In this document: positions 53,124 through 62,103 of the stretch, piece by piece | Position numbering within the stretch: the stretch's first letter is position 1 | How the letters are laid out: every line of letters starts with the position of its first letter | Assembly (NCBI GenBank): GCA_963781665.1 | Contig: CAWAGA010000002.1 | Location: 1,984,001 to 2,048,000 of the forward strand | Source of the DNA: JAJYIW01 sp963781665 | GTDB lineage: Bacteria > Chloroflexota > Anaerolineae > Anaerolineales > Anaerolineaceae | DNA: 64,000 nt | Reading direction: 5' to 3' | Position numbers and translations under genes: made by a program | Notes under the pieces: generated by a model | The model's database searches: none | What the model was told of the DNA's origin: nothing | Seen by the model: the letters and a program-made list of their open reading frames with translations, nothing else

Positions 53124-53270
53124 AACCGGCCAGGTTTCTCTGGAAAAAGGCCGGAGCGATCCGATAGCCCGGTATTTGTATTGCTAAGAACAGCGGTTAA
53201 GCATACTGAAGCAGTGCGACTTGTTGAAGCGAATTGAATTAGAGGGTCTACACCTATTAGGAGGTCTTTT

Positions 53271-53882
53271 ATGGCCAATTTGATCTACTCGGCGATTTTG
53301 TCCCTCGACGGTTACATCGAAGACTTGGATGGCAGGTTTGATTGGGCCATGCCAGACGAGGAAGTGCACAGTTTCATCAACAACCTTGAACGTCCTGCCG
53401 GCACTTATCTCTACGGGCGCCGGATGTATGAGACCTTGAGGGTTTGGGAGACTGATCCCAACCTGGCTTCTAGTTCTCCAATTATGCGCGACTTTGCAGA
53501 AATGTGGCAGGCTGCCGACAAAATCGTGTATTCCAGGACATTGGAGACGGTAACTACTCACAAGACACAGATTGAGCGAAACTTTGATCCAGAAGCAATT
53601 CGACAACTGAAAGAGTCCACTGGGCGTGATATCCTCATCGGGGGTCCTGATATCGCCGCCCACGCCTTCAGGTCACATTTGATAGACGAGTGCCACCTGT
53701 TTTTCACGCCTGTCGTTGTGGGAGGAGGAAAAAAATCCCTCCCAAATAATGTCAGGTTAGAGCTAGAGCTTCTAGAGGAACGTCGTTTTGCCAACGGCGT
53801 GGTTTTTCTCCGTTACCGGATAAGGCAGGGGGAGCCACCTGAAACAGCAAGCGCCATGCGGTCGGGAATCGGTGCATTTTGA
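53271..53882 (+). CDS. Dihydrofolate-reductase-like (RibD C-terminal) protein
   Basis: 203 codons with the ribosome-binding site AGGAGG 9 nt upstream. LIYSAILSLDGYIED...FDWAMPDEEVHSFIN is the usual start; then GTYLYGRRMYETLRVWE, DILIGGPDIAAHAFRSHLIDECHLFFTPVVVGGGK. NADPH-dependent reductase fold. Common as a stand-alone protein of unknown substrate. No obvious operon partner. Confidence 0.9.
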   Translation: MANLIYSAILSLDGYIEDLDGRFDWAMPDEEVHSFINNLERPAGTYLYGRRMYETLRVWETDPNLASSSPIMRDFAEMWQAADKIVYSRTLETVTTHKTQIERNFDPEAIRQLKESTGRDILIGGPDIAAHAFRSHLIDECHLFFTPVVVGGGKKSLPNNVRLELELLEERRFANGVVFLRYRIRQGEPPETASAMRSGIGAF

Positions 53883-54061
53883 GGCTTTTCGCTTAGGCAG
53901 GGTCCAGGGCAATGCTTGAGATAATTAGGGGTAAACTTCCCGTAGCATTTTCAATTGCTTAAGAAATAGTACTGGCTGACCTCTAATCAAAATGCTACCA
54001 CCGGTGATAGTATCCCTCTCAGGATATGCATTTGCCTTGCCCGATTCAAGTTCGTTCTAAA

Positions 54062-55347
54062 ATGGCGATTCTTTCCAATTCTAATAAGCGCAAACTCCCT
54101 GCCGGCAGGTTTGGTTTGACCAATGTCCTTCTGGGCTAAGCCAACTCGATCCTGGCTTCCAGCATGACTGGTTTCGCCATGTCTATCTGGGTCTTTCAGG
54201 AAACCAATAGTGCGACCTCGCTGGGTATCATGCAGACTGCTTTTACCCTGCCTTATCTGCTCATCATTCCGCTTGCCGACGTGATGGTGAATCGCTACAA
54301 CCGCAAGCTGATGATGATGGTAAGTGATTTAGCGGCAGGGCTGGCCACAATCGTCATTTTCATTCTATTGGCCACCGGTCACCTCTAAATATATCATTTC
54401 TACATATTGAACGGCGTTATCGGGTTGGGGAATGCTTTCCAATGGCCTGCCTATTCAGCTGCAATTACCACCATGGTGCCCAAAGAACAGTATGGCCGCG
54501 CCAAAGGAATGGTATCCTTTGTTCAAGCCGGTCCGGGAGTTATCGCCCCGATATTGGCTGGAGCCTTGATCCCGTTCATCGGATTGAATGGCATCATAAT
54601 CATCGACGTTGTTACCTTTGTTTTTGCTATCGCAGCTTTGCTGCTCGTTTATGTGCCCCCACCGACAAAAACAGTCGAAGCGCAGCAAGGGAAAGGCAGC
54701 TTTTTGGTTCAAGTATATTTTTGCACGCCCCAGTTTGTTGAGCTATGTGGTATTGCTTTTTTTGCCAACCTTTTCCTTGGAATTCCAAACAGCGTTACCC
54801 ATGGTGCTCTCCAGAACAGGGAACGACAGCCTGATCCTGGGTTCGGTGGAAACTGCGAGTGCGATTTCCTGGACAGTGGGATCGGTCTTGATGGGGGTTT
54901 GGGGAGGGCCCAAACGGCGCATGAAAGGAGCTATTTTTAGTTGGATCTGATACTGCATATTTGGCAATATCCTCTTTGGTCTGGGCAGAGGCCTGGAAGT
55001 CTGGATTCCTTCAATCCAAGGTCGCCCCAGATGTTCAGGGGCGAGTCTTTTCTGCGCGGCGGATGCTGACCTGGTTCCCTGATACTTTTACTCCCATCCT
55101 GGGAGGACTGCTTGCAGATCACATCATGGAACCTGCAATGAAAACGCAGAACGGATTGTCAACGCTCTTTGGCTGGATGGTGGGAGATGGTGCTGGATCT
55201 GGAATGGCCTTGATCATGGTTATCTTTGGTTCGCTCACTATCCTGGTACTTTTCGCAGCGTACCTCATTAGAAAGATACGCTACCTAGAAGACATTCTAC
55301 CCGATCATGACCAGCTTCAGAGAGTTGAAGAATTTATAGCCAGTTGA
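54062..55347 (+). pseudogene. Decayed MFS transporter gene
   Basis: Start ATG 54062. An in-frame TAA at 54137 (FGLTNVLLG-stop-ANSILASS) and a second at 54386 (ATGHL-stop-IYHFYILNG) stand where related proteins have Gln, so both look like CAA to TAA changes. A frameshift near 54710 (SFLVQ to FWFKYIFARPS) and another near 54940 follow, after which VQGRVFSARRMLTWFPDTFTPILGGLLAD and the C-terminal DILPDHDQ are readable. Reconstructed length is about 425 residues with 10-12 spans. Multidrug-efflux-like (MFS_3). Certainly non-functional as written. Confidence 0.85.
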
Positions 55348-55531
55348 AAATAATCATCAGGTGATTGGGCTGGCTGGTCTTTTACCATCACATTTCTCTT
55401 TGATTCGACTATCAATACCTGCTCTTTGGGCGCAGTCTTTAGCATTCTCGAGAGGCAGTCTTGAAATAATACAGCAAGTTGGGTGGTTGAAGTGTCTGTT
55501 ATAAGTTTATAATCAAGAACCAACCGAAATT

Positions 55532-56323
55532 ATGGAAACAATCCAATCTGTGATCCAGCGTACAAAAGGGAACTCCGATCAGTTCGCCGAGACTCTTCGG
55601 CACGAACAGATTCCCCATCTAAGTTTCAGCCAGATTACCACGGTTGAGTTTTGCCAATACCGCTATTACCTCCAATACATCAAGCTTGTAGATCCCACTC
55701 CAATTCCGGATTATTTTACAAAAGGCAAACTGCTCCATTGGATCATTGCTTCCTATTATGAAAAGGGAGCCCAGAACCAGGCATTCCTCGTTGATGAATA
55801 CTTGCAGACCATCGACCGGCAGTACCTGGGAGAGAATCAGCGCCACCTGCATAATGCATTGATGGTTCATTTAAACCACTGTTGGCAAGGCTATCAAATC
55901 ATAGGTGTCGAAGAGCCCTTCGCAATCTCCATCAATCCTGCGCTCTCTCCCTGCGTGGGAGTGATCGACTTAATCCTTGAGAAAGATGGTTGCTTTATTA
56001 TTGTTGACCATAAGACGGGCAGAGATTTTTATCCTCAGGATGAGCTCCAGATGGCTATTTACGTCAAATACATCCAACAGCAGTATGGGGATGTTCCCTG
56101 CGAGTTTTATTACGACCACTACCGCTGGGTCAATAACCTGAGCCGGATCCGCAAACCCGCCTTTCGCCGGACAAAAATAATTGCCTCTAGCCTGCCCTGG
56201 CAGGCCGCGTTCAAAAGGATTAAAGCTGGTTCGCAGCAGATCGAACGGATCAGGACAAAGAAGGCAGCTATCCGGAATGGTGAATGCTTTCGCTGCCCTT
56301 ACCATAGTATCTGTTATGAATGA
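55532..56323 (+). CDS. PD-(D/E)XK nuclease with four-cysteine iron-sulfur site (AddB/Cas4-like)
   Basis: 263 codons. The active site is visible: GVIDLILEKDGCFIIVDHKTGR, with D, D and K, then QLQMAIYVKY-like LQMAIYVKYI (the Q/Y motif). One Cys near the N-terminus (FCQYRYYLQYI) and CFRCPYHSIC at the C-terminus could bind a 4Fe-4S cluster, as in AddB, Cas4 and RecB-like nucleases. Stand-alone: no helicase or cas gene nearby. Likely role in DNA processing or repair; defence is possible but unsupported. Confidence 0.85.
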   Translation: METIQSVIQRTKGNSDQFAETLRHEQIPHLSFSQITTVEFCQYRYYLQYIKLVDPTPIPDYFTKGKLLHWIIASYYEKGAQNQAFLVDEYLQTIDRQYLGENQRHLHNALMVHLNHCWQGYQIIGVEEPFAISINPALSPCVGVIDLILEKDGCFIIVDHKTGRDFYPQDELQMAIYVKYIQQQYGDVPCEFYYDHYRWVNNLSRIRKPAFRRTKIIASSLPWQAAFKRIKAGSQQIERIRTKKAAIRNGECFRCPYHSICYE

Positions 56324-56617
56324 CAGGTTGATGCTTTGCGAACTGACGCGCAATTCCCACCGCTTCTGGGGATTTTACGAAATAAATTAATGAAGCTGAA
56401 AGGGAAATACCGGTACACCCCCCGCCGGGGACAGGCTGGTGCGGTTCATCCTTGCGGAAGCTAATTCAAATTATGCAAATAAGGACAAGAGTTCCCACGA
56501 TCCGATCGAGTTTTTTCCTCGATTGAATAATGGATTCCTCGAGATTTGCGCTATTATACTCAACAAGATAATTTATATCTTATTATTGCAGACGGATAAG
56601 TACTTTAGGAGAATTCA

Positions 56618-57025
56618 ATGGTTAAGCTCGATCGCCAAAAAGATAATCCCTGGGTCCTTAAAACCCCTCCTGGTACGTCAGAATATACAATGCATGTCGC
56701 AGAAAAAGAGGGTATTCAAGTTCTGGTATGCACTGTAGGAAAAACTGTACTTCTTTATGATGCCCGCTGCATCGAGGATCTCTACACTATGTTAAAGGAA
56801 GCTGGCGACTTTGTCGAACTTGGTGGTGCTGACGAGCAAAAGCCTGCGAAAGAAGGGACAGTTGAAGCCTGGGGAAGGTCGCCGGATAATCCAGTTAAAG
56901 GCTGGTATGGATTAAAAAAGGGGCTTCGTGGTCGGTTTGGAGTTTATATACCACCTCTGATGGAAGCTCTCGGTCTTTGTGAACTCGAGCACAATCCGAA
57001 AAACAACCGGATGCGTGCAAAATAA
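56618..57025 (+). CDS. Conserved hypothetical protein, 135 codons
   Basis: ATG behind TAGGAGAATTCA. Segments NPWVLKTPPGTSEYTMHVAEKEGIQVLVCTVGKTVLLYDARCIEDLYTML and GWYGLKKGLRGRFGVYIPPLMEALGLCELEHNPKNNRMRA. I recall a Chloroflexota-wide family of this shape but no function. Its C-terminal half resembles a winged-helix-like fold. The 294 bp before it holds only a promoter-like AT-rich stretch (56555-56600). Confidence 0.6.
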   Translation: MVKLDRQKDNPWVLKTPPGTSEYTMHVAEKEGIQVLVCTVGKTVLLYDARCIEDLYTMLKEAGDFVELGGADEQKPAKEGTVEAWGRSPDNPVKGWYGLKKGLRGRFGVYIPPLMEALGLCELEHNPKNNRMRAK

Positions 57026-57277
57026 GCCTGTCACTTCCTTAGCTGGGCGCGAATTTCAGCGTTAATCGATAGTGAAAGTCGATGCATAATAGGATTCCTA
57101 ATGCGAGGAACGCCGGGAAAGTAATTATTAGAATTTACTGGAAAAAACCTCGGGATGGCCTTGAGGTCATGAAACAGGGGATCGAAGCCAGCACTCAACA
57201 AGTGATTAATGGTAAATCGTAATTTTCTCTGGCGCAAACAGGCTAACGCTTCCAACAATTGCTTACGGCAATGATCC

Positions 57278-57472
57278 ATGACTGCCTATCCCGTCACAAT
57301 CTCAAAAATATTTTTGCTTGATACCAGACAGCCAGAAACCTTGCGCTGGCAGGACTGCGCTTGCGTTTCCCGAATGATTTCCCGGAAATGCTTTGCCGTC
57401 TCCTGGCAGATTTAGTATTCAATCCTGCGCATGCACGTTTGGTTTATGGTCAGCCAGCTGAGAAGCGATAAG
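57278..57472 (+). pseudogene. Remnant related to the small nucleotidyltransferase-partner gene
   Basis: The MTAYPV start in one frame, then in another frame LALAGLRLRFPNDFPEMLCRLLADLVFNPAHARLVYG and TAA at 57470. This matches the protein at 23579-23833 (LALAGLRMQYP...WRRLAGLLL...KVYG) in order and spacing. No nucleotidyltransferase gene follows. Confidence 0.65.
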
Positions 57473-57562
57473 ATGCTTCCCGAAACTCTTCAAGTAACCC
57501 TCAAAGTTACAACTGTTTTTCGATTCTTCGTGGTGGATGGCGCTAGACCTGAAGTTTGCATA

Positions 57563-58708
57563 TTACGCTTTCATCCATCGGAAAAATTGCCCAATTGTCT
57601 TCCTGAAGTCTTCCGCAGCTTTTTTTCCCCAGGTGAAGCACAGTTGTTGCCACTGAAGAGATTTACAGAATGTTACGAAATGTGAATCAGCTTTAATGTG
57701 TGAGATGGATGTTGCTCCATCCATTAATGTGTTCTCCAGGTAGATGTAAGCTTTTTCGAAATTTCCAATCCTGGCATTCGCCGCCGCGGCCAGATAATAA
57801 TAGTGAGTGGGAGCATTATGCAGGGAAAAAGCTTCCTCGAAGAATTCGATGGCTTCCTGCCAGCTTTTTCGAAACACACTATACGCCCCATTTGCGCACA
57901 AATTTCGGAATCGATCCGGTATTACCTCAAAAATGGGATACGTACGCTGTTTCACAAATCCAACTTTTTCAGCGGTCTTTATGGAGCCTATATTGTTGTT
58001 GGCGCAATGCCAGCCAATCGACTTCATGCCATGGCTCTGACATAATTCAACAGTTGCTGCTACTGTGATTACAGCAAAGCCTTGCTGCCGGTAACGTGGA
58101 TCTGTTGAAATACCAATTTCACACCGTGTTCCGCTCACGCAATCGGCAAGGCATTCGGAAACAATCACCTGCTGGTGAAGTAAACAGCACCCAACTCCTT
58201 GCTCCAAAAAATTACTGCAGCTTCCCCAATTCTTTTCGATTTTATTCAATACATTTCCCAAATTTTCTAAATTCTGCCGATTGAGAAATGAGCGGTCGAT
58301 AGCATTTAAAGAATATTCTGGGGGAAGGTGTGAACGCCAGGAAAATTCCGATTCACGGAAGCGAAAATAACTGGCATTGAAAATTAAGGGATGTTCAATT
58401 TTAAAAAGCGAGGCAACACGATCCGTCCAAAAATCGTGGGTGAATTGTATTTCTATGGAACTGCTCGAGGATAAATATTCGGCAAGAAATGTTCTAAGCC
58501 ATGAATTAAATGCAATGTTCTGATGCTCACCAGCGAGAAAATTCCCTTCAGGAGATATTAATAGCGCTGCTGTGGGGGCGTAGACATCGTCTACATAGAT
58601 TTTTCCCGGACAGATACCCTCCAATACAGCATCGATGATCAACTGATAGTCCAACGCACAAAACAATTCCCTGGCACGATAAAAATCTTGTTTCGGCAGG
58701 ATATGCAT
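57563..58708 (-). CDS. GNAT acetyltransferase with C-terminal TPR-like region
   Basis: 381 codons. Residues 1-130 are not recognised. Residues about 170-270 form a GNAT domain: CLADCVSGTRCEIGISTDPRYRQQGFAVITVAATVELCQSHGMKSIGWHCANNNIGSIKTAEKVGFVKQ, with the acetyl-CoA loop R-x-x-G-x-A. From about 280 to 345 TPR-like helices follow (WQEAIEFFEEAFSLHNAPTHYYYLAAAANARIGNFEKAYIYLENTL). The GNAT part matches the GNAT_acetyltran family; the TPR tail is less usual. Substrate unknown. Confidence 0.8.
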   Translation of the reverse strand: MHILPKQDFYRARELFCALDYQLIIDAVLEGICPGKIYVDDVYAPTAALLISPEGNFLAGEHQNIAFNSWLRTFLAEYLSSSSSIEIQFTHDFWTDRVASLFKIEHPLIFNASYFRFRESEFSWRSHLPPEYSLNAIDRSFLNRQNLENLGNVLNKIEKNWGSCSNFLEQGVGCCLLHQQVIVSECLADCVSGTRCEIGISTDPRYRQQGFAVITVAATVELCQSHGMKSIGWHCANNNIGSIKTAEKVGFVKQRTYPIFEVIPDRFRNLCANGAYSVFRKSWQEAIEFFEEAFSLHNAPTHYYYLAAAANARIGNFEKAYIYLENTLMDGATSISHIKADSHFVTFCKSLQWQQLCFTWGKKAAEDFRKTIGQFFRWMKA

Positions 58709-59065
58709 GGCTCACTCTCCATAATCTATCCTCACCAAAGCCAAACCGGCAAGTGAGTATTAAGATCTGTGTTAAGTTTATCCCATGTCGAAGGTGCGAT
58801 GTATTCACTCATCAATCCGGCAGAAAAGATCGGTGGTTTTTAAAATACACTTGTGAAAAAAAACCTTTAGCTTGAGGCTGAGGTGACCCGTACAATTAAC
58901 GCTATCGGGTTTTCTGCAAAAGATTTGAGGATCATTGAAATATTAACCAATATTACAAATAGTTGAAACCACAATGAGTGCTGCAAGGGTGCCGATCAGT
59001 GGAATATTTGTATAAAGAGAAGAACAGCTACGACCTTTTTGAAAAATGCAACCCAAAACTATCTT
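58709..59065. other. Region between the GNAT and PPOX genes
   Basis: 357 bp. It must hold the promoter of the GNAT gene (read leftward) and the 3' end of the PPOX gene message. I see no terminator hairpin of note, no repeat copy and no further gene. Confidence 0.4.
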
Positions 59066-59521
59066 TTACCAGGTATAGATCCTGGCAGGTTTGAGCTTGA
59101 TGATTGAGTTTTCGGGATCGACGATCCAGGATTGTGGCTCCGGTGTCAGGACACCATCTTCACCCATATAATGGGTATAGATTTTAAGGCTCAAATCCTG
59201 GACAATTTCGGCTTCCTGGATCCATTCACAGCGGCCTTCCATTAACACAGCGCTGACCCCATCGATGGCTTTCTCCACATCAACCAATACAGCAACATAA
59301 GGATTTTGGCGGACTTCTTTGACTTTTCGGGTACTGGTAAAGGCGGAAATGTACAGGCTGTTTCCATCCCAGTGGAACCAGACCGGGGTGTTGTGCGGCT
59401 GAAACAGGCTGGGGTTTTCTTTGGATGGAACGGCGGTAGCCAGGCGAGCCAGGATCGGGCGGCTAAGAAAGTCATTCAGCTGGGTTTGAGTCAATTTACC
59501 ATAGCGGATTTCGTCGGTCAT
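59066..59521 (-). CDS. Pyridoxamine 5'-phosphate oxidase-family flavoprotein
   Basis: 151 codons. FMN-binding split barrel: LNDFLSRPILARLATAVPSKENPSLFQPHNTPVWFHWDGNSLYISAFTSTRKVKEVRQNPYVAVLVD, and GVSAVLMEGRCEWI. The STRKVKEVRQNP segment is typical of F420/FMN-dependent oxidoreductases. It differs from the PPOX protein at 50934. Substrate unknown. Confidence 0.85.
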   Translation of the reverse strand: MTDEIRYGKLTQTQLNDFLSRPILARLATAVPSKENPSLFQPHNTPVWFHWDGNSLYISAFTSTRKVKEVRQNPYVAVLVDVEKAIDGVSAVLMEGRCEWIQEAEIVQDLSLKIYTHYMGEDGVLTPEPQSWIVDPENSIIKLKPARIYTW

Positions 59522-59824
59522 AATTTGCCTCGTAGGATGTGATTATTTACACGGAAGAATTATAAGATTCATACCATAATCGGGAATATTGGGCGATCCG
59601 ATACAAAGAATGAGGAATGTGCCACCACTTATGGAGGCATTAATTTTCGTCACCGAAGGCAGGTAGCAGCGGTTCGGGCCGGAGATGAGCGAGGAGGGCG
59701 GTGCTTCTGGGTAGAGCGCCGGCGCGGGAAGGCCTCCGACAGGAAAACAATTGAAATATAATGAGGGTAGGCGCTCGGTATAAATGGAGAGTGCTTAATA
59801 CAAAATTTTTCCGGGAAGTGCACT
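59522..59824. other. Divergent promoter region of the PPOX and URO-D genes
   Basis: 303 bp. AT-rich near 59555-59580 (AAGAATTATAAGATTCATACCATAAT), a plausible PPOX promoter. GC-rich in the middle (59655-59745). No repeat copy or hairpin that stands out. Confidence 0.4.
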
Positions 59825-60856
59825 TTGAATTCACGCCAGCGCGTTTTGCGCACTTTTTCTTTCGCGACAACCGACCGGGCGCCATTTGATTTGATGGAAG
59901 GTTGTATCTGGTCTGAGCTTTTAGATTATTTCCGCCAATCTCATGGGCTGGTCAACGATATGCAGGTTATCGATTACCTGGGACCGGATTTCCGCTGGGT
60001 GTTCCCGGCTTACCTTGGTCCTCAAGATGATTCAACTCCTGAACCGCCACCCGACGCGGGGCGATCCCGCTCAAAGGCAGTCAAACATGGGCCGCTGTCA
60101 GGAGCCGCCACCATCGCAGAAGTGGAAGCTTACCCCTGGCCTGATTCAACTCAATGGGGTCCAGGTGACCTGGCAGCAGCTCGGCGCCAATGGCCTGACC
60201 ATGCTCTGGTGTTCTGTCCAGGTTGGTCGCCGTTATTCTGGGGTGCCTGTGAGGCATTTGGGATGGAAGAAGCACTGATAAATTTACTCGAGGCACCACA
60301 CCTGATCGAGGCATTCATCCGCTACCAGCATGCCTTTTACCTCGACCTGCTTGAGCGCTGCCTGCCCACCGCCGGAAAATATTGCGATATTTGTTGGCTA
60401 GGAGATGATTATGCCAGCCAGACGGCCATGTTAATAAAGCCCGACCTGTGGCGACGGTATGTGAAGCCCTACCTGGCGGAAGAGGTGCAACTGGCGCGCC
60501 AACATGGCCTGTCAGTGCTGTTCCATTCGTGTGGGGCGGTCAGGCCAATCTTGCCTGACTTAATCGAGATCGGGGTTAATGCACTCGAGGTCTTCCAAAC
60601 CTCAGCGCGTGGGATGGACCCTACATTGATCGCACGTGATTTCGGAGGAAAAATGGTTTTCTATGGGGGGATCGACGTGCAAAAAGTGCTTTCCTTCGGT
60701 TCCATCGCCGAGGTTGAGGTAGCAGTCGCAGCCAACCTCGACGCGTTTAGAAACTGCGGGGGTTATGTGGTAGCCAACTCACATCACAGTATCCCAAGCA
60801 TCAAAGGAGAAAATATTGAGGCCATGTGCAAGGCCGGATCTCGCCTCATGGGATAG
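59825..60856 (+). CDS. Uroporphyrinogen-decarboxylase-fold protein
   Basis: 343 codons from TTG 59825 (MNSRQRVLRTFSFATTDRAPFDLMEG). URO-D superfamily, which includes heme-pathway decarboxylases and corrinoid-dependent methyltransferases such as MtaA/MtbA. Recognisable segments: CPGWSPLFWGACEAFGMEEALINLLEAP, IKPDLWRRYVKPYLAEEVQLARQHGLSVLFHSCGAVRPILPDLIEIGVNALEVFQTSARGMD, FYGGIDVQ, and the ending GGYVVANSHHSIPSIKGENI. The HSCG motif (His and Cys) suggests the metal-dependent methyltransferase branch. No partner corrinoid protein is next to it. Confidence 0.85.
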   Translation: MNSRQRVLRTFSFATTDRAPFDLMEGCIWSELLDYFRQSHGLVNDMQVIDYLGPDFRWVFPAYLGPQDDSTPEPPPDAGRSRSKAVKHGPLSGAATIAEVEAYPWPDSTQWGPGDLAAARRQWPDHALVFCPGWSPLFWGACEAFGMEEALINLLEAPHLIEAFIRYQHAFYLDLLERCLPTAGKYCDICWLGDDYASQTAMLIKPDLWRRYVKPYLAEEVQLARQHGLSVLFHSCGAVRPILPDLIEIGVNALEVFQTSARGMDPTLIARDFGGKMVFYGGIDVQKVLSFGSIAEVEVAVAANLDAFRNCGGYVVANSHHSIPSIKGENIEAMCKAGSRLMG

Positions 60857-60913
60857 ATGATTGGTTCGTATTGCCTGGTAATTACTGGTTGTCTATATTT
60901 TCTAATCAGTATT

Positions 60914-61767
60914 ATGGATAGACACCAAGACTGGGCAGTAATAATTTGCCTTGTTGGTGGTGGACAAGAGATAAATACTGGTGAGGCAGGTCTTCTTGGT
61001 GGTTTGAGGCATTGCGAGTAAATTATCCAAATTGGCATGTTTATCATGCACCCAACTTAACTGATGATGAATATACACAAGGCCATCAATTATGTGATTA
61101 TTTTGATCCAAGCAAGGTTCAGGTTGATTCCCGCCTTCATTTAGCCGTATCAATCCGATCATTTCGGGCGGAAAATTTATCTAACTTGGTAAAAGCAGTA
61201 CTTGACAATGAAAAACAAGAAGCTAAAGAACTATTCTCGATTGTTGAACCGCAATATCCGATTGTAATAACGCGTGACATCGAGAAAGCGAAAACCTGGC
61301 TGAGGACAAAGGCTCGTGGGACAGAAAGGTTTGGACTATTGGCTAGCTCCGGGGGGATTCGGCTACGTCCAATTGGTATAAATGTTCGAGTGGGGATTGA
61401 TGTTGAAAATTGGTTTCTCAACAGAAAAGATGATATTCGGTCATCATATTTCCTTGAAGAAGTAGCAACCGAATTCGATGTGCAAGGTTTAGAGCTGGAT
61501 TGGAGTTGTATCGTATGGGATGCTGATCTGCGTTACGGATTCGATGACTGGGAGTTCAAATCATTTCGGGGTACCTGTTGGCAGAATATCAACGACGATT
61601 CGCGAAAACGGTATCTCAAAAATGCTTATCGGGTGTTATTGACTCGAGCGAGACAGGGTATGGTCATCGTTATTCCATATGGTAATGAAGATGACAAAAC
61701 AAGAAAACAATCATTCTATGACCATACCTTCAACTATTTACAAGAGATCGGCTTTCATGTGTTGTAA
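60914..61767 (+). pseudogene. C-terminal remnant of a DUF2075-family ATPase/helicase
   Basis: DWAVIICLVGGGQEINTGEAG reads from ATG 60914, then the frame changes near 60990 to (WWF)EALRVNYPNWHVYHAP and stays open to 61767. The rest has the DUF2075 C-terminal pattern: ENWFLNRKDDIRSSYFLEEVATEFDVQGLELDWSCIVWDADLRY, then KNAYRVLLTRARQGMVIVIPYG (superfamily 1 motif VI). The N-terminal P-loop half is missing. Non-functional remnant of a defence-associated helicase-like ATPase. Confidence 0.8.
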
Positions 61768-61876
61768 TTTCCATTTTGCTCAAGCGAAGACCAATATCGG
61801 ATCCTTGATCCAATTTCACCAGTTAAATTTCCTTAACTATTCTACAAATCTCATCCGTAAGGCGTATAATTCAGGA

Positions 61877-61900
61877 TATAGGCAATCTATATTGCCATAA
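61877..61900 (+). promoter_or_regulatory. Inverted repeat and promoter-like sequence upstream of katG
   Basis: GGCAAT-CTAT-ATTGCC (61881-61896) is a perfect 6-bp inverted repeat, flanked by TATA and ATAA that extend the symmetry. GCGTATAATTC lies just before (61862-61872). The 200-nt leader that follows contains several GC-rich stems. A peroxide-responsive repressor is a reasonable guess, unproven. Confidence 0.45.
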
Positions 61901-62103
61901 TAACCGGTTCGGGCGTGGAACCATGCTATCTAGCCGGTAACAAATGAGACCGCTTCCTGCGCCAGGTCGTAGGGTTATCTTACGTCTGTTGTGAGCACTT
62001 TAGCGGTAATCTAGCGCCAAACCCAATAGCCAGTTGGGGAGTCAAACACTATTAGACGGAGAAATACTTTTCAATAAGTTACACAACGAAAGGGGTAAAT
62101 ATA

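Noticed and set aside
57031..57279. An 82-codon minus-strand gene
   Set aside because: No family resemblance. It lies between a plus-strand gene and a plus-strand remnant and could equally be chance.
61900..62103. Cobalamin or other known riboswitch upstream of katG
   Set aside because: GC-rich stems are present but I could not match a known conserved core.
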